64,000 bases of DNA, taken from Dolomedes plantarius (lineage: Eukaryota; Arthropoda; Arachnida; Araneae; Dolomedidae). A program made the translations under genes and the position numbers. Shown here one piece after another: positions 10,521-24,484 of this stretch (position 1 is its first letter; every line of letters starts with the position of its first letter). The notes beneath the pieces were generated by a model. The model was not told the origin of the DNA, did not search any database, and saw only the letters and a program-made list of their open reading frames with translations. The DNA is taken from NCBI GenBank assembly GCA_907164885.2, contig OU015491.1, positions 115,555,288 through 115,619,287 on the forward strand, in the 5' to 3' direction.

Positions 10521-11932
10521 AAAAACTGAAGAAAAAAAACTCTTATTTTAATTTTCCATATATATAACAATTAAATCTTATGGGTGGTAATATCTGTTAT
10601 TTTAAAAATATATCAGCTTTAATTTAGATATCTAATAGACTGCCAACTTTGAGAGGCTGACCAAAATATATGTTTAATAACTTATATTTATAAATGGATG
10701 ACACTGCTGTCGTCCATTGCTGAGTATTGGTGAAATAATGCTGGGGTAAAATATGTTCCCTCTGCTCGCTAAATATTGTGCTTTTATTTATATATACATA
10801 TTTTTTGTGGAATACACTGGAGCCTATGTGGAAAAATTTAGAGGGGTATGGAATGCTCCTGGATGAAGAAAAACATTCAACAGATTCTAATGTCGCCTAA
10901 TTGCAAATATAATTATCGTAAAAGGGAATATATCCAAAGGGATGTTTTAACCATAATCATCCTAATCCGAAATTGTAGACTAACACATGCATTTTTAATT
11001 GTACGAAGAATTATCAACTAATAAAAATAGTTATTTGTGGGGTTTTTTCATTTTTCAAAATGCTTTGGTTTTAAGTGACTTCACTTTCCCGAGTTAACCC
11101 TTTTCTTTCAAATGCCGCGTTTAATGATTTCCTATACTCATTCAAAGAGAAATGTTGCCAAGAGAAATTTTATCGCAGTGGTAGTCAACCTGGTTCCTAA
11201 CGCCCACTAGTGGGTGATTCGAACTTTTGTGGTGGTCGTTGGGAATTTTTGTCCGTTGTTACAAATTTTGTTCTTCCATATATCGCATACACTAATGACA
11301 CATTTGCGAGTTTGATTTTTTAAAATATTCTTTTGAAATTTTCTTTTGAATTCCATCTCTAAAGATGGATTACAGGTAATATTTCACCGGACACTTCTCG
11401 AAGTATACTCGTGGACTAGGTATATGACTTAATGCAGCTTCACACTACTTAATGCGTATTTAAAAATATTAATGATAATAATCAAATCATAAAAAAATGT
11501 GACCTAATAGTCTTAATTCTTTTACCCTCAAATACAATTTAGGACGTCAAAGTACAGGCATTCTACTAGAAAATAGTAAAACTATCATGACCAATCTGTG
11601 ATATCTGACACACAGACTTTCAAAAATATTTTTTCCAAGTTTGAACAACTTTATGCGGGTCAGCTAAACGTGACCCATGAATAGAACGCCAAATCTTCTG
11701 TTTACTAATATATTTATTTTGTGATTGTGTGTTGTGACGACCTCCCAATCTACACCCGGATTGAGGCTTTTAAACGAGAGGATCACCGATTCTAGAGAAC
11801 TGAAGTGAAGTAGAAAAAAGGATCGAAAGAGCGGAGTGAAAGAAGGGTTGTTCGTGCTTCAGTGTGGATAAAAGTATCATTTTCGATTCTGATGAGTACC
11901 TGCGTTATTATGCTACAGTTATAATGTGATGT
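10521..11932. other. No gene seen; one hAT-like end motif
   Basis: AT-rich DNA. At about 11177 the sequence CAGTGGTAGTCAACCTGGTT resembles a left terminus of hAT elements (CAGxGGTTCTCAACC). No matching right end was found, so no element is called. Confidence 0.45.
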
Positions 11933-11933
11933 G

Positions 11934-12168
11934 TAGGGGCTTGTGGCGGCCCAGTGGTACAGCGCGCTGGTTTTCGGTGCTGAGGGTGCTCGGATCGAAT
12001 CCTGGCGTCGCGCCACGAAAAATGCCTCCGTTCGTGTCGTCCCTTCATAGGGGGTAACGCTGTCCGGCTATATGGTGCCCCGAAAATAAAATGGGCAGTA
12101 AAATTGCGGCGTAGTGTAGGCGAATGTTTGATGACACGTGCCTCCGTATTGGAAAAAAATAATAATAA
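11934..12168 (+). repeat. tRNA-derived SINE, family 1, copy 1
   Basis: A 235-bp unit with an A-box-like segment (GGCCCAGTGGTACAGCGC), a B box (GGATCGAATCC) about 45 bases later, a shared body including CCTCCGTT and CCCTTCATAGGGGGTAA, and an A-rich (AAT)n tail. A second copy at 15591-15815 has the same order. The paired pol III promoter boxes and A-rich tail define a tRNA-derived SINE. Host tRNA origin not determined. Confidence 0.88.
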
Positions 12169-13213
12169 TGTGATGTGTTGCCCCTCGTCTCATCAATATG
12201 AAATAAAAAGTTGTTTTTCTTGTTAACTAGCTGTGTTATTACGGTACAGTGTGTATGTAGAGAGGAAGAAGACATGTGCTTTTATGTGTTACATTTTTTT
12301 AGCGTTTATTTCCAGTAATCTACGACACAGAAGGTCTGGACTTCGCCACAGTATATATCTCAAAATGAAACTGCTTCTGAAGCATACTTGCATAATACTA
12401 AATGTTAAATTTAAATAAATATACACATTTTGAAAGATGAGGATTTCAGAAAGGGAGCATTAATAAGCCGTAAATCAAATTATTTTGTTTTCATTTCTGT
12501 GTCGTATTGATATATATCTCTGTAGCAGTTATAAGGTATTCAAGACAATAATTTTTCTACCTCATTAACATTATTCCAAACGGCAATAGTCTTTTCACCT
12601 ATCCTTTGGTCAGACTGCGATAAATTTACCTCCAACATTAGAAAATGAGAAATATTTTCAGTTAAACTGCTGTATTTTCGAAAGAGGTATATCATCTAGA
12701 AATGTAGATTAAGTGTGTAATCTTAAAATTTTTTTGGAATGAATTATATCTAGCGCTGTAGGGGAAAGATTAACTTTTTCCGGCTGATTACAAGCATGTT
12801 CAAAACGTCTAGATACTTTTGAACGAGACGGTATGTACAAGATTAATTTGGAAAATAACTGAAATACAATAAATCAATTTTAAGAAATACGATAAAGAAT
12901 CGAGAAATATCAGTTAAGGACTATTCTTTTTTACTCCACTTTCGGGTCAATATACTCTGCTTGGAATGTTTTAAAATATTTAAGCTAAAAACACCAGTGA
13001 GGTAAAAGAATGATGATGGAAAATGTTGTTGAAATTTTTCTCAAAATTTTATTTTTGATTTTTGTGTGAACTGGAATATTTTTTAGAAAAAGTAATTCCA
13101 GAAATGATGCTAATAATATAAGAACAATGATTGATATTTAAGACTATAAAAGCAATACTTCTTTTTTTAACAAGGAAAACTGCAGCTTAATTTTACCTGC
13201 CGCTCCATATTAT
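12169..13213. other. No gene seen
   Basis: AT-rich DNA without recognised features. Confidence 0.6.
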
Positions 13214-13622
13214 GGCTGATGTGTACTAACCCTATTGGATTCGCTAACCTCAATGTTAACCTATTGAGAAAATGTGTCCAAGGATTTCCGGCTTAGATCT
13301 AAAGATTTTTTTAATATAAAAAAGATAGAAATTTTACACCTTGGGACATTTTTCGTTTAAAAAAAAATGCAAATAGTATATTTTAAATTAAGTTTATCGG
13401 GGAAAAAATCTGGTGTAGTATGTTTTAAATGCTCAAAATTTCCATTTTTGGACGAAATTTATTAAATGATTCCTGTGGCAAGGCGCAAAAAAGTTTAGGC
13501 TGTCTAAAACTACCATTTTTATTCGATTATCAGCATTTATGTGGCTGTAAATAGTAGACAAATTTTCTGCATATGGTTACCATTCAGCTGAGCGAATCCA
13601 ACAGGGTTAGTACACAGAAGCC
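13214..13622. mobile_element. TTAA-type MITE, copy 1 (degraded target site)
   Basis: About 409 bp with inverted ends GGCTGATGTGTACTAACCCT and, on the right, its near complement ending TACACAGAAGCC. Same ends, length and interior order as the copies at 20062 and 27093. The outer TTAA of those copies is mutated here (TTAT and CGAA). No coding capacity. Confidence 0.82.
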
Positions 13623-14440
13623 CGAAGTAAAAGCATGAACCTATTTCCAAGTGAATTATTATCTCAATGCTTACCAATCAGTGATGGGATCACCAGTGCT
13701 GTTAAGGATTGAAGAGGGCCTGATTCGCAGACGTTTAATGAGCAGTTTTTGTTTCTTTTTGTTTTTAAACTTTTTGATAAGTGTGGGTATTTGTTTTCTG
13801 AAATATAGAGATGAAGGAGATATTTAAGTTCCATTTCTTCTCCGAACTCAAAACTTAAATTTCGAAACAAATTCTTCTAAAACATTGCTATAGAAATAGC
13901 TATTGGTTATTTCTTAAAAATTGAACTAGTTTAATGGAGATAATATCCAGCCTGTGTCATTTAGTATCGCATGGAGCTACAAGAGCAAAATAAGGCACTA
14001 AGCATGCATATTTTTGAAAGTTATTAGCACTATTGTGCCTTTCATAATACAGAGATGACACATTGCTCACGAAAACTGTCAACTCCTCCTTACTGACACA
14101 AGATGTCTTTCGAATCTTAATGTTATTAATTTTCTAGGAAAAAAATGCATCCTCAGGAAAATCGAATAAATATGACTGGTTCAAACTTGATATAGCTAAG
14201 AAATTCTCAAGAATCCAAACGGTCATTAAAGTTCTATATCATTTAAACATAAAAGGGAAGACGTATATTAATGCAGTTTTATTCTTTGGATTAACTAACT
14301 GATTACTATAAGGAAATGGCAATATTCAACGAAACAAAATTTTTTGAATAATCTCCGTAAAGTCATGTATTTCCCTGAGGTTCTGTAATACAACTAATTA
14401 AATCCACATCAGCATATATAATTCGACAGAATTTGACGTA
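13623..14440. other. No gene seen
   Basis: AT-rich DNA; the 68-residue minus-strand frame at 13664-13870 shows no recognisable domain. Confidence 0.6.
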
Positions 14441-14928
14441 CAGTTAAACCTCGTTTATCCTGCCCTCGTTTATCCGTATCTCGGGATAATCCGGATCAAA
14501 TTTGTAGACATTATTTATATTTAATGTTCATGTTAGATAATAGTTTTTAACTATGATAGCAAGAACGTAACTACAAGTACGCAAAATATTAGTATTATAG
14601 TTTGATTCATTGTACAGTTCCTATATAGAATGTGCAATAAATTATGGAAATAAAATTATTTTTGTTGAGTATAAGAAAGCTTTACTAGAGTGTCACAGGG
14701 CGTTGCCATAGATTGACTCAGAAAAGTTATTTTTATATTTTTTAATGTCTTGTAAACAATACTATGTAATTTTGTTAAAAAACATAATTTTTTTATCTTA
14801 ATAAACGGCAATTCTGCTTTGTTAAGGATTGCGTTTGGCTTATTACCCATATTACCCGGATTATTCTGATTTTCGATTGTCTGGATTTCCTATTGTCCCA
14901 GTTAGCCCGGATAAACGAGATTTTACTG
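14441..14928. mobile_element. pogo/Tigger-like MITE
   Basis: A 488-bp element with about 20-bp inverted ends CAGTTAAACCTCGTTTATCC / CAGTAAAATCTCGTTTATCC and TA on both sides. The CAGT.....CTCGTTTATCC terminus is the hallmark of Tigger/pogo elements. Subterminal repeats of the type TTATCCGxATCTC and GATAATCCGG occur near both ends. No transposase frame. Confidence 0.88.
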
Positions 14929-14930
14929 TA

Positions 14931-15590
14931 TCTTGATTGGTTTTTATGTATTGTAAAGAAAACTGAAAGGTATTCATGGTCGATGTATACAAATGTACTT
15001 GACAATAAAATGAAAGTTCCACTTCGGATTTTGCAAGAGAAATCAATCAAAGTTGTTATTTTCAATTCAAACTGGAAAGGAGAGGGAAATATACTCATAG
15101 AAGCATGTTATACAAAAATATACATACAAAAGGGTCATATTTTTCATTTAACAAAACAGTGAATTGTAAAAAAAAGTTATTTTACAAAAAATAGAATTCT
15201 TTATGCCAAAAATTGAGATATACCAATAAATTCAAAATTGAAGTTTTAACAACTAAATTTTTTAAAGAATATTTTACTTTTTGTTAGAAATGTGTACACA
15301 GCATAGTGAAATTTTTCTTGTCCGCTATTCCTTATCGACGGCGACCCCTGTAAACAGCTATATTTTGTTCAGACCCAATTGAAGACTCCATAGAATGTTA
15401 CGGTAGAAACCTCCTTTCGATGGCTACCCCTCAAATCGGCCACTTTTCTTCGGAACTATTGCTGGCCGCCATAGAGAAATTTCACTTTAGTTTAAAAATG
15501 GAAAAAAAAAATATATTGCTGCATTTTCTGAGTACCTTTATTATTTTTAATCACAGAGTATCTAAAAGCTGAACAGTAAGATTCCTGATA
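14931..15590. other. No gene seen
   Basis: AT-rich DNA. Overlapping short frames on both strands near 14793-15162 mostly reflect the MITE edge. Confidence 0.55.
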
Positions 15591-15815
15591 TAGGGCCGAG
15601 GTGGCCATGTGATACAGCGCGCTTGCTTTCAGTGCTGAGGGTGCTCGGATCGAATCCCGGCGAAGCGCCACTAAAGCACCTCCGTTTGTGCCGTCCCTTC
15701 ATAGGGGGTAATGCTGGTACGCCTATATGATGTCCCACAATAAAATGGCCAGTAAAACTGCGGTGAATAACAGGCGAATGTCTAGCGACAAGTACCTCCG
15801 CATTAGGAAAAAAAA
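15591..15815 (+). repeat. tRNA-derived SINE, family 1, copy 2
   Basis: Second copy of the SINE at 11934-12168, with A-box-like GTGGCCATGTGATACAGCG, B box GGATCGAATCC, the same body and an A-rich tail. It ends in an A-run followed by unrelated DNA. Confidence 0.87.
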
Positions 15816-17992
15816 TTCTGATATATAAAAAAAATTATTCTGAAATTTATAATACTCTTGTTGGATATATATTTCGCAAAAATTCAGCTATGCCTATATT
15901 CTTCTTTTAGTTTTAAGGGGGCTCACGACCCTTAAGTCGAGGAAATAAGACATATAGTTTTTGACTCTTTGTAACTATTTCAATTTACTCCCAATTTTTC
16001 CAAATTTTATGTATATGATAAATTGATATATTTATTTTAATAAACAAATTTTCAACTCTAGAGATAATCTTAAATAATTTTTTAAAAATGCTTTAGATAG
16101 ACCTTGTTTTTTAAGTATTTTTATTCTATACTGGCTTGCGCGCAGAACTATGAAATTAATTTTACACTTAAATGCATAATTCCTGTTTTATATTTAAAAT
16201 AAATAATTAAAAATGCAATTAAACACAAAACATTCAACACTGAAGTATTTTTTCAATTTCCTTAAAACTGCTCAAAATATACTCAAAATTTTCTTAAATT
16301 TTTGCATTAATTTTCCCCTGAAAAAACTAACAAAATGTGCAGTGATTGCAATAATTCTAATTGAGACGCAATAAAGTAACATGATTATGCAATGATAAAA
16401 ATTTCATGGAATTATGTTTCATAGTTTTTGAGATATCAGTTGCGGAATGATGCAAAATTACATTTTGAGAAAAATGAGTTTAAAATTTTTCTTACCATAA
16501 ACTTGATCAGTAATTAAATATTTAGAATATCAATATCTCCAGAACTAAGCGGAATATTTTCATGCGGTTTGCTTTTTTTTTGCCCAGAAATGATCAGGCT
16601 TTAACATATATATATATATATTTTTCAAATCGAATGTTTTAAAGATTTAAGAGTAGTGAGTCCCCGTAACTTGGAATTATTTTAAATAAAGACATGGAAA
16701 TGTATCTGCCATAGTTATATTCATTAACAACGGTTCATGATTTAATCACGAACCGTTGACTACCGTTATGATTATAGAAATTGTTAAAACGCAGTATCCA
16801 AATTCCCTTCCTCATGACTATTAAAAAATAAACTATCAAGTTTTTAGAAAATCCAAAGCACTTTAATAAAAACTCTCACAATTATGTTCTTCGGGTTAAA
16901 AAAAAGGAAAAAGAGTTTATTTTATCTGATAACGAAAGTAATTTTTGAAAACTTAAACATTAAAATGACACCTTTACTATAACAGCTGGAAGTGGAAAAA
17001 TTCAAATTTTTTGTATTAACATTAGATAGCGATAGTTTAAATGCTGATTAGATTTTTAATAACACAGAGGCAATAATAATTATGCTGCTCAATATATTTC
17101 AAAAATGTAACTAGTTTGGAAAGAACAAATAACTTGTTTCTAATAAAAGAAACATAGCTTTTGTTTCTCTAAAAGAAATCCCTGCCCATAAATTTAAGGA
17201 GAAAAGTTATAAATTGTAGAATTTACAGTTGAACATGAAAATGTAAACAAGTCTACGTTATTTATAGTTATCTGTTTTCTCCCCGAACATAACCCGCAGT
17301 ATTGAGTATTTATGGTGTTTTTCTTTTAAAATCTCCTCCCCACTAAATTTCGGACTCAAATTCAACTCTACAGCTCTCTCAGATTATTAATATAACAAAT
17401 GAAGATAAGAATAAACAACCTAAATAATCCAGGGGAAGCCTCATAAAAGTTGTTGGATCGCATGCGATAAAATTTCATTATTTAATCTTGTTATCTAATT
17501 TGAGGCTCAAATAAGCATATAATTATTCAATTCTAAATTCGAATATTTTTATCATTTAACGAACATTGTTCGAATATTTCAAATGTCTTTTGTACACCGA
17601 AGCAATTAATAACGAGTTTTAATTAAAAGTTTCCAAAATTCTTTGCTTGTGGTGTTTTGTTTTGAAAATGAACGCAAAATTGCCTTTTCAAGCTTGAATA
17701 ACAGTCCCTTGTAATTCAAGCAATTTCTAACACAAAATTTTTCTTTGATATATTAAGTGTACATGATGTTTATCTATAAAACGTGTATGCATAATGTTTT
17801 GCTAGTTGTTTAACTAATGCTTCTGAATCAACATTTTAGTCACTAAAAATGCTATATTGACAAAGGTTTAAAAGTGTCAACCATTGTAAATATTAGAGAG
17901 CATGTTGAATATTTCAGAACCACAAACTCTATCATTAAATCTACCGTACTTAATAGTAAACATTGAAATTTAAAGATAATGTTGTTTAAAAA

Positions 17993-17995
<3 letters not shown>
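15816..17995. other. No gene seen
   Basis: AT-rich non-coding DNA. One short hairpin at about 16729-16757 (AACGGTTCATGA and its complement with one mismatch). Confidence 0.6.
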
Positions 17996-19262
<1,267 letters not shown>

Positions 19263-20061
19263 TATTTGTAATATTGATATTTATGTTATTTGACCTTCTT
19301 CAACAATGTTAAGTATATTAGTTTACTAATCCTGAGGAGTCAGAAAACTTACAGGTGAATCTATATTGCCATTATAATGGAATTTATCTATATGCCATTT
19401 ATAATGAAATTAGATTAATTACGTTATTATTGTCTATTAGGCAACATTATATTAATTATAATCAACAACCAAAAAGTAATACTTTTTTACAACTCTAAAT
19501 TCCAGACTTTAAATGATTGTTTCTCTACGTTAGTTTTTTAAACGTTTTGTTTAAATCCTTCCTAGAGTTCATAAACTTTGAACTATCTTTACACTTTTGA
19601 GATTTGTGGCTGATAAAATAATATAAATTCTGATGGCAAATAAATGTACTCATAAATTGAACACGACATATGCTTATGACGTATGCTTCTGCATCTTTAT
19701 TGACACATGACGTTTTATGCTTCTTATGCGTAAAGTAAATAATTCAAATTTTATTGACAAAACAAGAACATAAAAAAGGAATCATACCACATCTATATGG
19801 ATATCATGGCTATAATTTCTGTTGACGGGACCTTACGTGCAGAATATAGAGGAGAAAAGAAAAAAGTTCTTTCACATTATTTCATTTCTCTTGAAATAAG
19901 AATCCCCAGACCAATGGAAGCATTCTTTTAAACATGAAGCAATACTATTTTCTTCGTGTTTATAATAACTAGGCTTAGAGATCCTGTTAATTTATAGCTG
20001 CATAACAGACAATGGAGATACAATGGAGAGGGGAAACTTTGAAGCATTCATTATAAATTAA
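19263..20061. other. No gene seen
   Basis: AT-rich DNA with no recognised features; ends with the TTAA of the next MITE. Confidence 0.6.
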
Positions 20062-20470
20062 GGCTGATGTGCACTAACCATAGTGAATTCGCTCACCTCA
20101 GTGTTAACATGTGGGTAAATGTGTCCAAGGATTGCCGAATTGGATTGAAATTTTTTTTTAAATTGTACTCCGTAATAGAGAATTAAATTTTACATCTTTG
20201 GGCATTTTCGTTTTTTAAATGCAAATAATATTTTAAAATTTAAATTATTCAGGGGAAAATAGCGTGATTTAAATGCTCATAAATTCCTTTGGGGAACGAA
20301 ATTTTTAATATGAATCCTCTTGCAAGGTGCAGAAAATTTCAGGCTGTCTGAAAATATCATTTTTATTGTATAATCATATCAGCATTTATGAAGCTGTAAA
20401 TATTAGACAAATTATCTACATAGGTTAACATTGAGGTGAACGAATACAATACAGTTAGAACACAGTTGCC
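20062..20470. mobile_element. TTAA-type MITE, copy 2
   Basis: A 409-bp element with inverted ends of about 47 bp that start GGCTGATGTG at the left and end CACAGTTGCC at the right, and contain CTCACCTCA and GTTAAC. TTAA directly flanks both ends (20058-20061 and 20471-20474). TTAA duplication is the mark of piggyBac-type transposition. The ends do not match those of the piggyBac at 21800, so another autonomous element would be its source. Confidence 0.92.
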
Positions 20471-20474
20471 TTAA

Positions 20475-21795
20475 AAACAAATGCGTAAGAAAATTTGCTG
20501 ATGCTAAATTATATTAAATATAATCATTCACTTGCCCGGTACTATCTTTTGTAGGAATTAAAATGGGTTTTCATTTAACTACGTTTTATATTTAAAAGGA
20601 ATATTTACAGAAAAATATTTTTTCTTTGTAACAGCGTAAAAAGGTTTCTATCTCCATATGCATGCAACTAGCTTCTTTCTTCAGAAAAAAAAAAAAAAAA
20701 ACCTCAGAAAAATTATTTACAGTTTTACCTTTATCCCCCAATCACGTGGCGGCGCTTCTCACAGCTTTGAATCGTATTTACAGACTTTCTTTTGCCTTTA
20801 AATTTGAAATCTCGTAGTCTTAAAAAGAGATTTAAGCGTACACTGGAGCGAAAATATATCAAAGATGAGCTTATAAAGCACCGAATCCTCCCCTACCCAT
20901 CTAGGTGACAGTGTTTGTCATCGTTTCTATTGTACTGCATAATCAACATCAAAACCTCATTTCGCCGTTTTGAATGGCGAGGATAAACACTCCTTATGCT
21001 AATGTATTCAAGCAAGCAAGGACTTTGGCGTGGAATAGAAATGGAAAACGGAAAAATTTTATACATATTTTTCTTTTCGAATGTGACATAAATGCCATTC
21101 TTCGGGAAAATAAACCGTAATGTTGTTTGAACTGCATTTTTTTCCCATTGTATTCATGTTGTGTTTTGTATAGCGTAGATTAAGGAAAGAGCTGTAATAT
21201 TTGTATAAAGTAAAATGTAGTTTGAGAACTTTCATTGTTGGAATCTTCTATTGTTAAATGTATATATCATTTTCTATTTCAAGATGTGGAACATTTTGTA
21301 AAGAAAACGGGTAGATTTTCTACAGGAATTCTAGCCTATCGTTTTTATTGTTATAAATATTTTTAAATGATATCATTATATATTGAGCCACTCATAAATA
21401 TATGAAATAGAAAATACATATAAAAATTTAGAATACTAAATCTCTCACACTTCTATGGTAGAATATTAAATAAAAGACAAACAAACTTATGACCACATAA
21501 CTGTGTTTTAAGGGCTTTCACATCGGGTTTATCTGACTTTCTGATTTATTACTTTAATAAAATAAAATAAATAATATAAAATAATAAATAAACAAATATT
21601 CTGGGAAAGTGATCATTACTATAACCGTCCATATTTAATTGAATACTACTTAAAGTACAAAATATTAAATCTAGAAAGGTATTTTAAGGAATGAATAGAA
21701 ATCTTAAAATGACGAAGGACTGATCAAATGGTAAAATATAATTGAAGCGCAAATTTTATGCTTAAGGAATATATAGATAGAAATATAATGTAAAT
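20475..21795. other. No gene seen
   Basis: AT-rich DNA with a poly(A) run at about 20686-20703; no recognised features. Confidence 0.6.
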
Positions 21796-21799
21796 TTAA

Positions 21800-24480
21800 C
21801 ACTAGAACCGCGGGACTTTCGATATACCTAGAACCGCGGAGCGGGTCATTTTGACCCTAGATTGTAAACTTATAAAATATGCACAAGCGCTTAATTTATT
21901 TAACTAAAACATTTTATTTTTTAAATAATAATCAATATTTCTCAGAATTTACATTAAACAATTTATATAAATCAAGAGAAATTAACTTCATTTTTACAAA
22001 ATCGCATTATTTAAAATTTTATGTCCTTGAGTATAATAACATGTCTCTTTTACAAAATATAACATAAATTTCCTAATTTCAATGGAAAAACAGGGTATCT
22101 CTTTTCAATATGTTTAGAAATAATTTTAAAAAATTAAAAATAAAAATTTTTTTCAGTTACTAAAAATTTTATCAGTACTTAGTTTTACAGATTTTAAAAT
22201 CCAATTTACTGTATGCATTTTGTACAAAACTGAGTAATAAGTTTGGTACATTTTCCACAGATGGGTGCTTTACATTTTGAACAGATATCTAGAGTTTTAT
22301 TTTCACATTTCGAAATATGGCATCGGACTCGTTTACGCTTAATTTGTGGTTGTCCGTCGTTTTCATTGGTTGCTTCACATGCTCTTTTTGCCGCCTTTTT
22401 ATGTCGGAAGAGAACAAACTTTTCTCGCAATTTTCCAACCAAGTCTTGAATGAATTTCCATCTACTAATAGATTTTCCAGTTACAGTTTTATATAAAACC
22501 CAGACATTGATTGTAACAGGTCCGAAATATTACAAAAAAACCTGCACCGGCCACCTACATGAAGCAGACTTGACTGTATATTTCCTTGCTATTCGTTCAA
22601 TCACGTCCACACCGTATTTAGTTGCTTTGTAGAAAGCGATTGTATCAGGTAGTTTTTTTTGGGGGGGGGGTTATCTGCAATTTCTACGTTTGGATGGAGA
22701 CTACTTAGCAACAAAACGTTTTTATCTTTTTTACCTCGATAAACAGTTAGACTCATGTCTTTATGGATTAGTACCGTAGTCGAATACAATGTGGATTTTA
22801 ACATTTTTACAGAGACTAGTATTTCTCTTCTTGAGCGTTTTACAGTTCCTACAAGGCTAGTGTTTTTGGATTTCAATGCCTCTGCAAGCTTCAGTGTTGT
22901 GAAAAGTTGTTCGTAGTGACATTTCTACCTTTGTTCTCATCTTATTAGTCGCAGCAATACATGTTCAGATATAGAAACATAGGATGGACTTTGGTTATAT
23001 TTTCCAAGATACGGGAATCCATTTATCAGATATTTTGAGTCAACATCTGCAGCCAACCAGAACTTGATTCCACACTTACCTGGTTTGTTTGGCATGTATT
23101 GGATAAACCTACACCTAGATTTTGTAGGAAATAACTGTTCATCTGCAGTTATATTAAGACCTGGTGTATAGTTAATCTTGCAATTTTCCATGAAACGATT
23201 CCAGATATCCGAAATAAGGGCAAATTTGTATGTCTCTAGACTCTTTGGTCTTGTTGATTTTACGTCGAAGCGTAAAAATCTCATTATTTCAAGAAATTGG
23301 TCTCTTGACATTGTATTTTGGAAAAATGGTGGTCCTCAGTCCTTTGACCACAAGCTATCCGGTTCAAGTCATTTTGCACAATATATACCATGTGCATATA
23401 AATTTTATATTAAAGCATCTATTTATTCTAATGTTATATTCCATTCTCCTTCATGAATCTGCCGGTGAGCTTCATCTTCAGTACATTTCTTTATGTGTTT
23501 CAATATCCATTCATCTATAAAAAGTCTCCAAGAACTTGAAGGACTGTTGTCGATAACATTGCGTTTAGCAGGTGGTGTTGGGTCCCCCAACTTCTTTCAA
23601 AATATTATACTTTGATCTTCTTCCTCTATCGTTTGTTCCTAATTGAGCGACATTCCAAATTATCCCATCTTTGTCATCTTCATTATTTCCAACTTTGAAT
23701 GTTATTGTCGATTTGTTTTTCCAATTTCTTTGCGTGTGTGTATCTTTTCTTGGAATGTTTGATTTTTATTTTTTATCAGATAAATTATCATCAGTATTGC
23801 GATAAGAAGGGCCAGCGATTGTTAGAGCATTGCCAGAGTCATCTTCACTTTCATTTTCTTCATCCGAATCCAAATTTTCTTCATTCGCAGGCAGGTATTC
23901 ATCCTCACTACTCAAAATCGAATTTTGAGAAACCTTTTTTCGAACCTTCTGAATCGTTTTCAGATAATTGTTTAAATATTCTAAAGCTTCCTGAACAGCA
24001 AGATTACGGCGTCGGACATAGCTTTTATACATATACTAATTACAGAATAAAAGCAACTTCAAAAATTCTAAATATTCGCAGTAATTCTTTACTGCATTCG
24101 AACGTAGTTCGTGCTTCAAGCCTAATATAATGACCTTGAATGAAAAGCCTTCACTATTACCCCTTCTGGTACAGTCCATTTAAGAAATTCTAGGGTGGGG
24201 TAGAAGTATTTTACAGTTACAGTTCGAGAAAATGCACCTGTTTTTCGTTATTTGTGCATTAACATTTCTTACGGGTCAAATTGACCCGCTCCGCGGTTCT
24301 AGGTATAAGTGTTAATAATCGGAAAATTATTTATGTTACGAATTTTTAAATTTGGTAAATTGTTGTTCACCTTAAAATATTAAAAGTCAAAAAAGGAATT
24401 TTTTTTCAATCGATACTTTTCGCGTGGTGATAAATTAAACATCGTTTTGGGTCAAATTGACCCGCTCCGCAGTTCTAGTG
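21800..24480 (-). mobile_element. piggyBac-like transposon (dead)
   Basis: A 2681-bp element with TTAA on both outer sides (21796-21799 and 24481-24484). Left end CACTAGAACCGCGG, right end its near complement. A second copy of the terminal motif lies inside each end: CCTAGAACCGCGGAGCGGGT at about 21829 on the left, and its complement at about 24281-24302 on the right, followed there by another TTAA-like GTGTTAAT. Each motif runs into the 15-bp palindrome GGGTCAAATTGACCC or a close variant. The transposase is on the minus strand and broken. Terminal plus internal inverted repeats and TTAA targets are standard piggyBac features. Confidence 0.95.
22206..24032 (-). pseudogene. piggyBac transposase pseudogene
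   Basis: A cut-and-paste transposase that excises at TTAA. Fragments in order on the minus strand: an acidic N-terminal region with SEDE and DSDEENESEDD (23766-24032); the DDE_Tnp_1_7 core (22937-23311) with MSRDQFLEIMRFLRFD and ITADEQLFPTKSRCRF, whose Asp fits the first catalytic position; a segment reading VTTNNF at about 22900, where the family has an Asp before NxFT; SLVGTVKRSRREI and following (22601-22876); and a Cys-rich C-terminal zinc-binding domain, CSKCKAPICGKCTK (22206-22442). Several frameshifts and stops separate them, one in a T-run near 22898. The family normally has about 550-600 residues in one frame, so the gene is dead. Confidence 0.92.
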
Positions 24481-24484
24481 TTAA

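Noticed and set aside
11177..11240. Complete hAT element starting at CAGTGGTAGTCAACC
   Set aside because: No matching right terminus or target duplication was found downstream.
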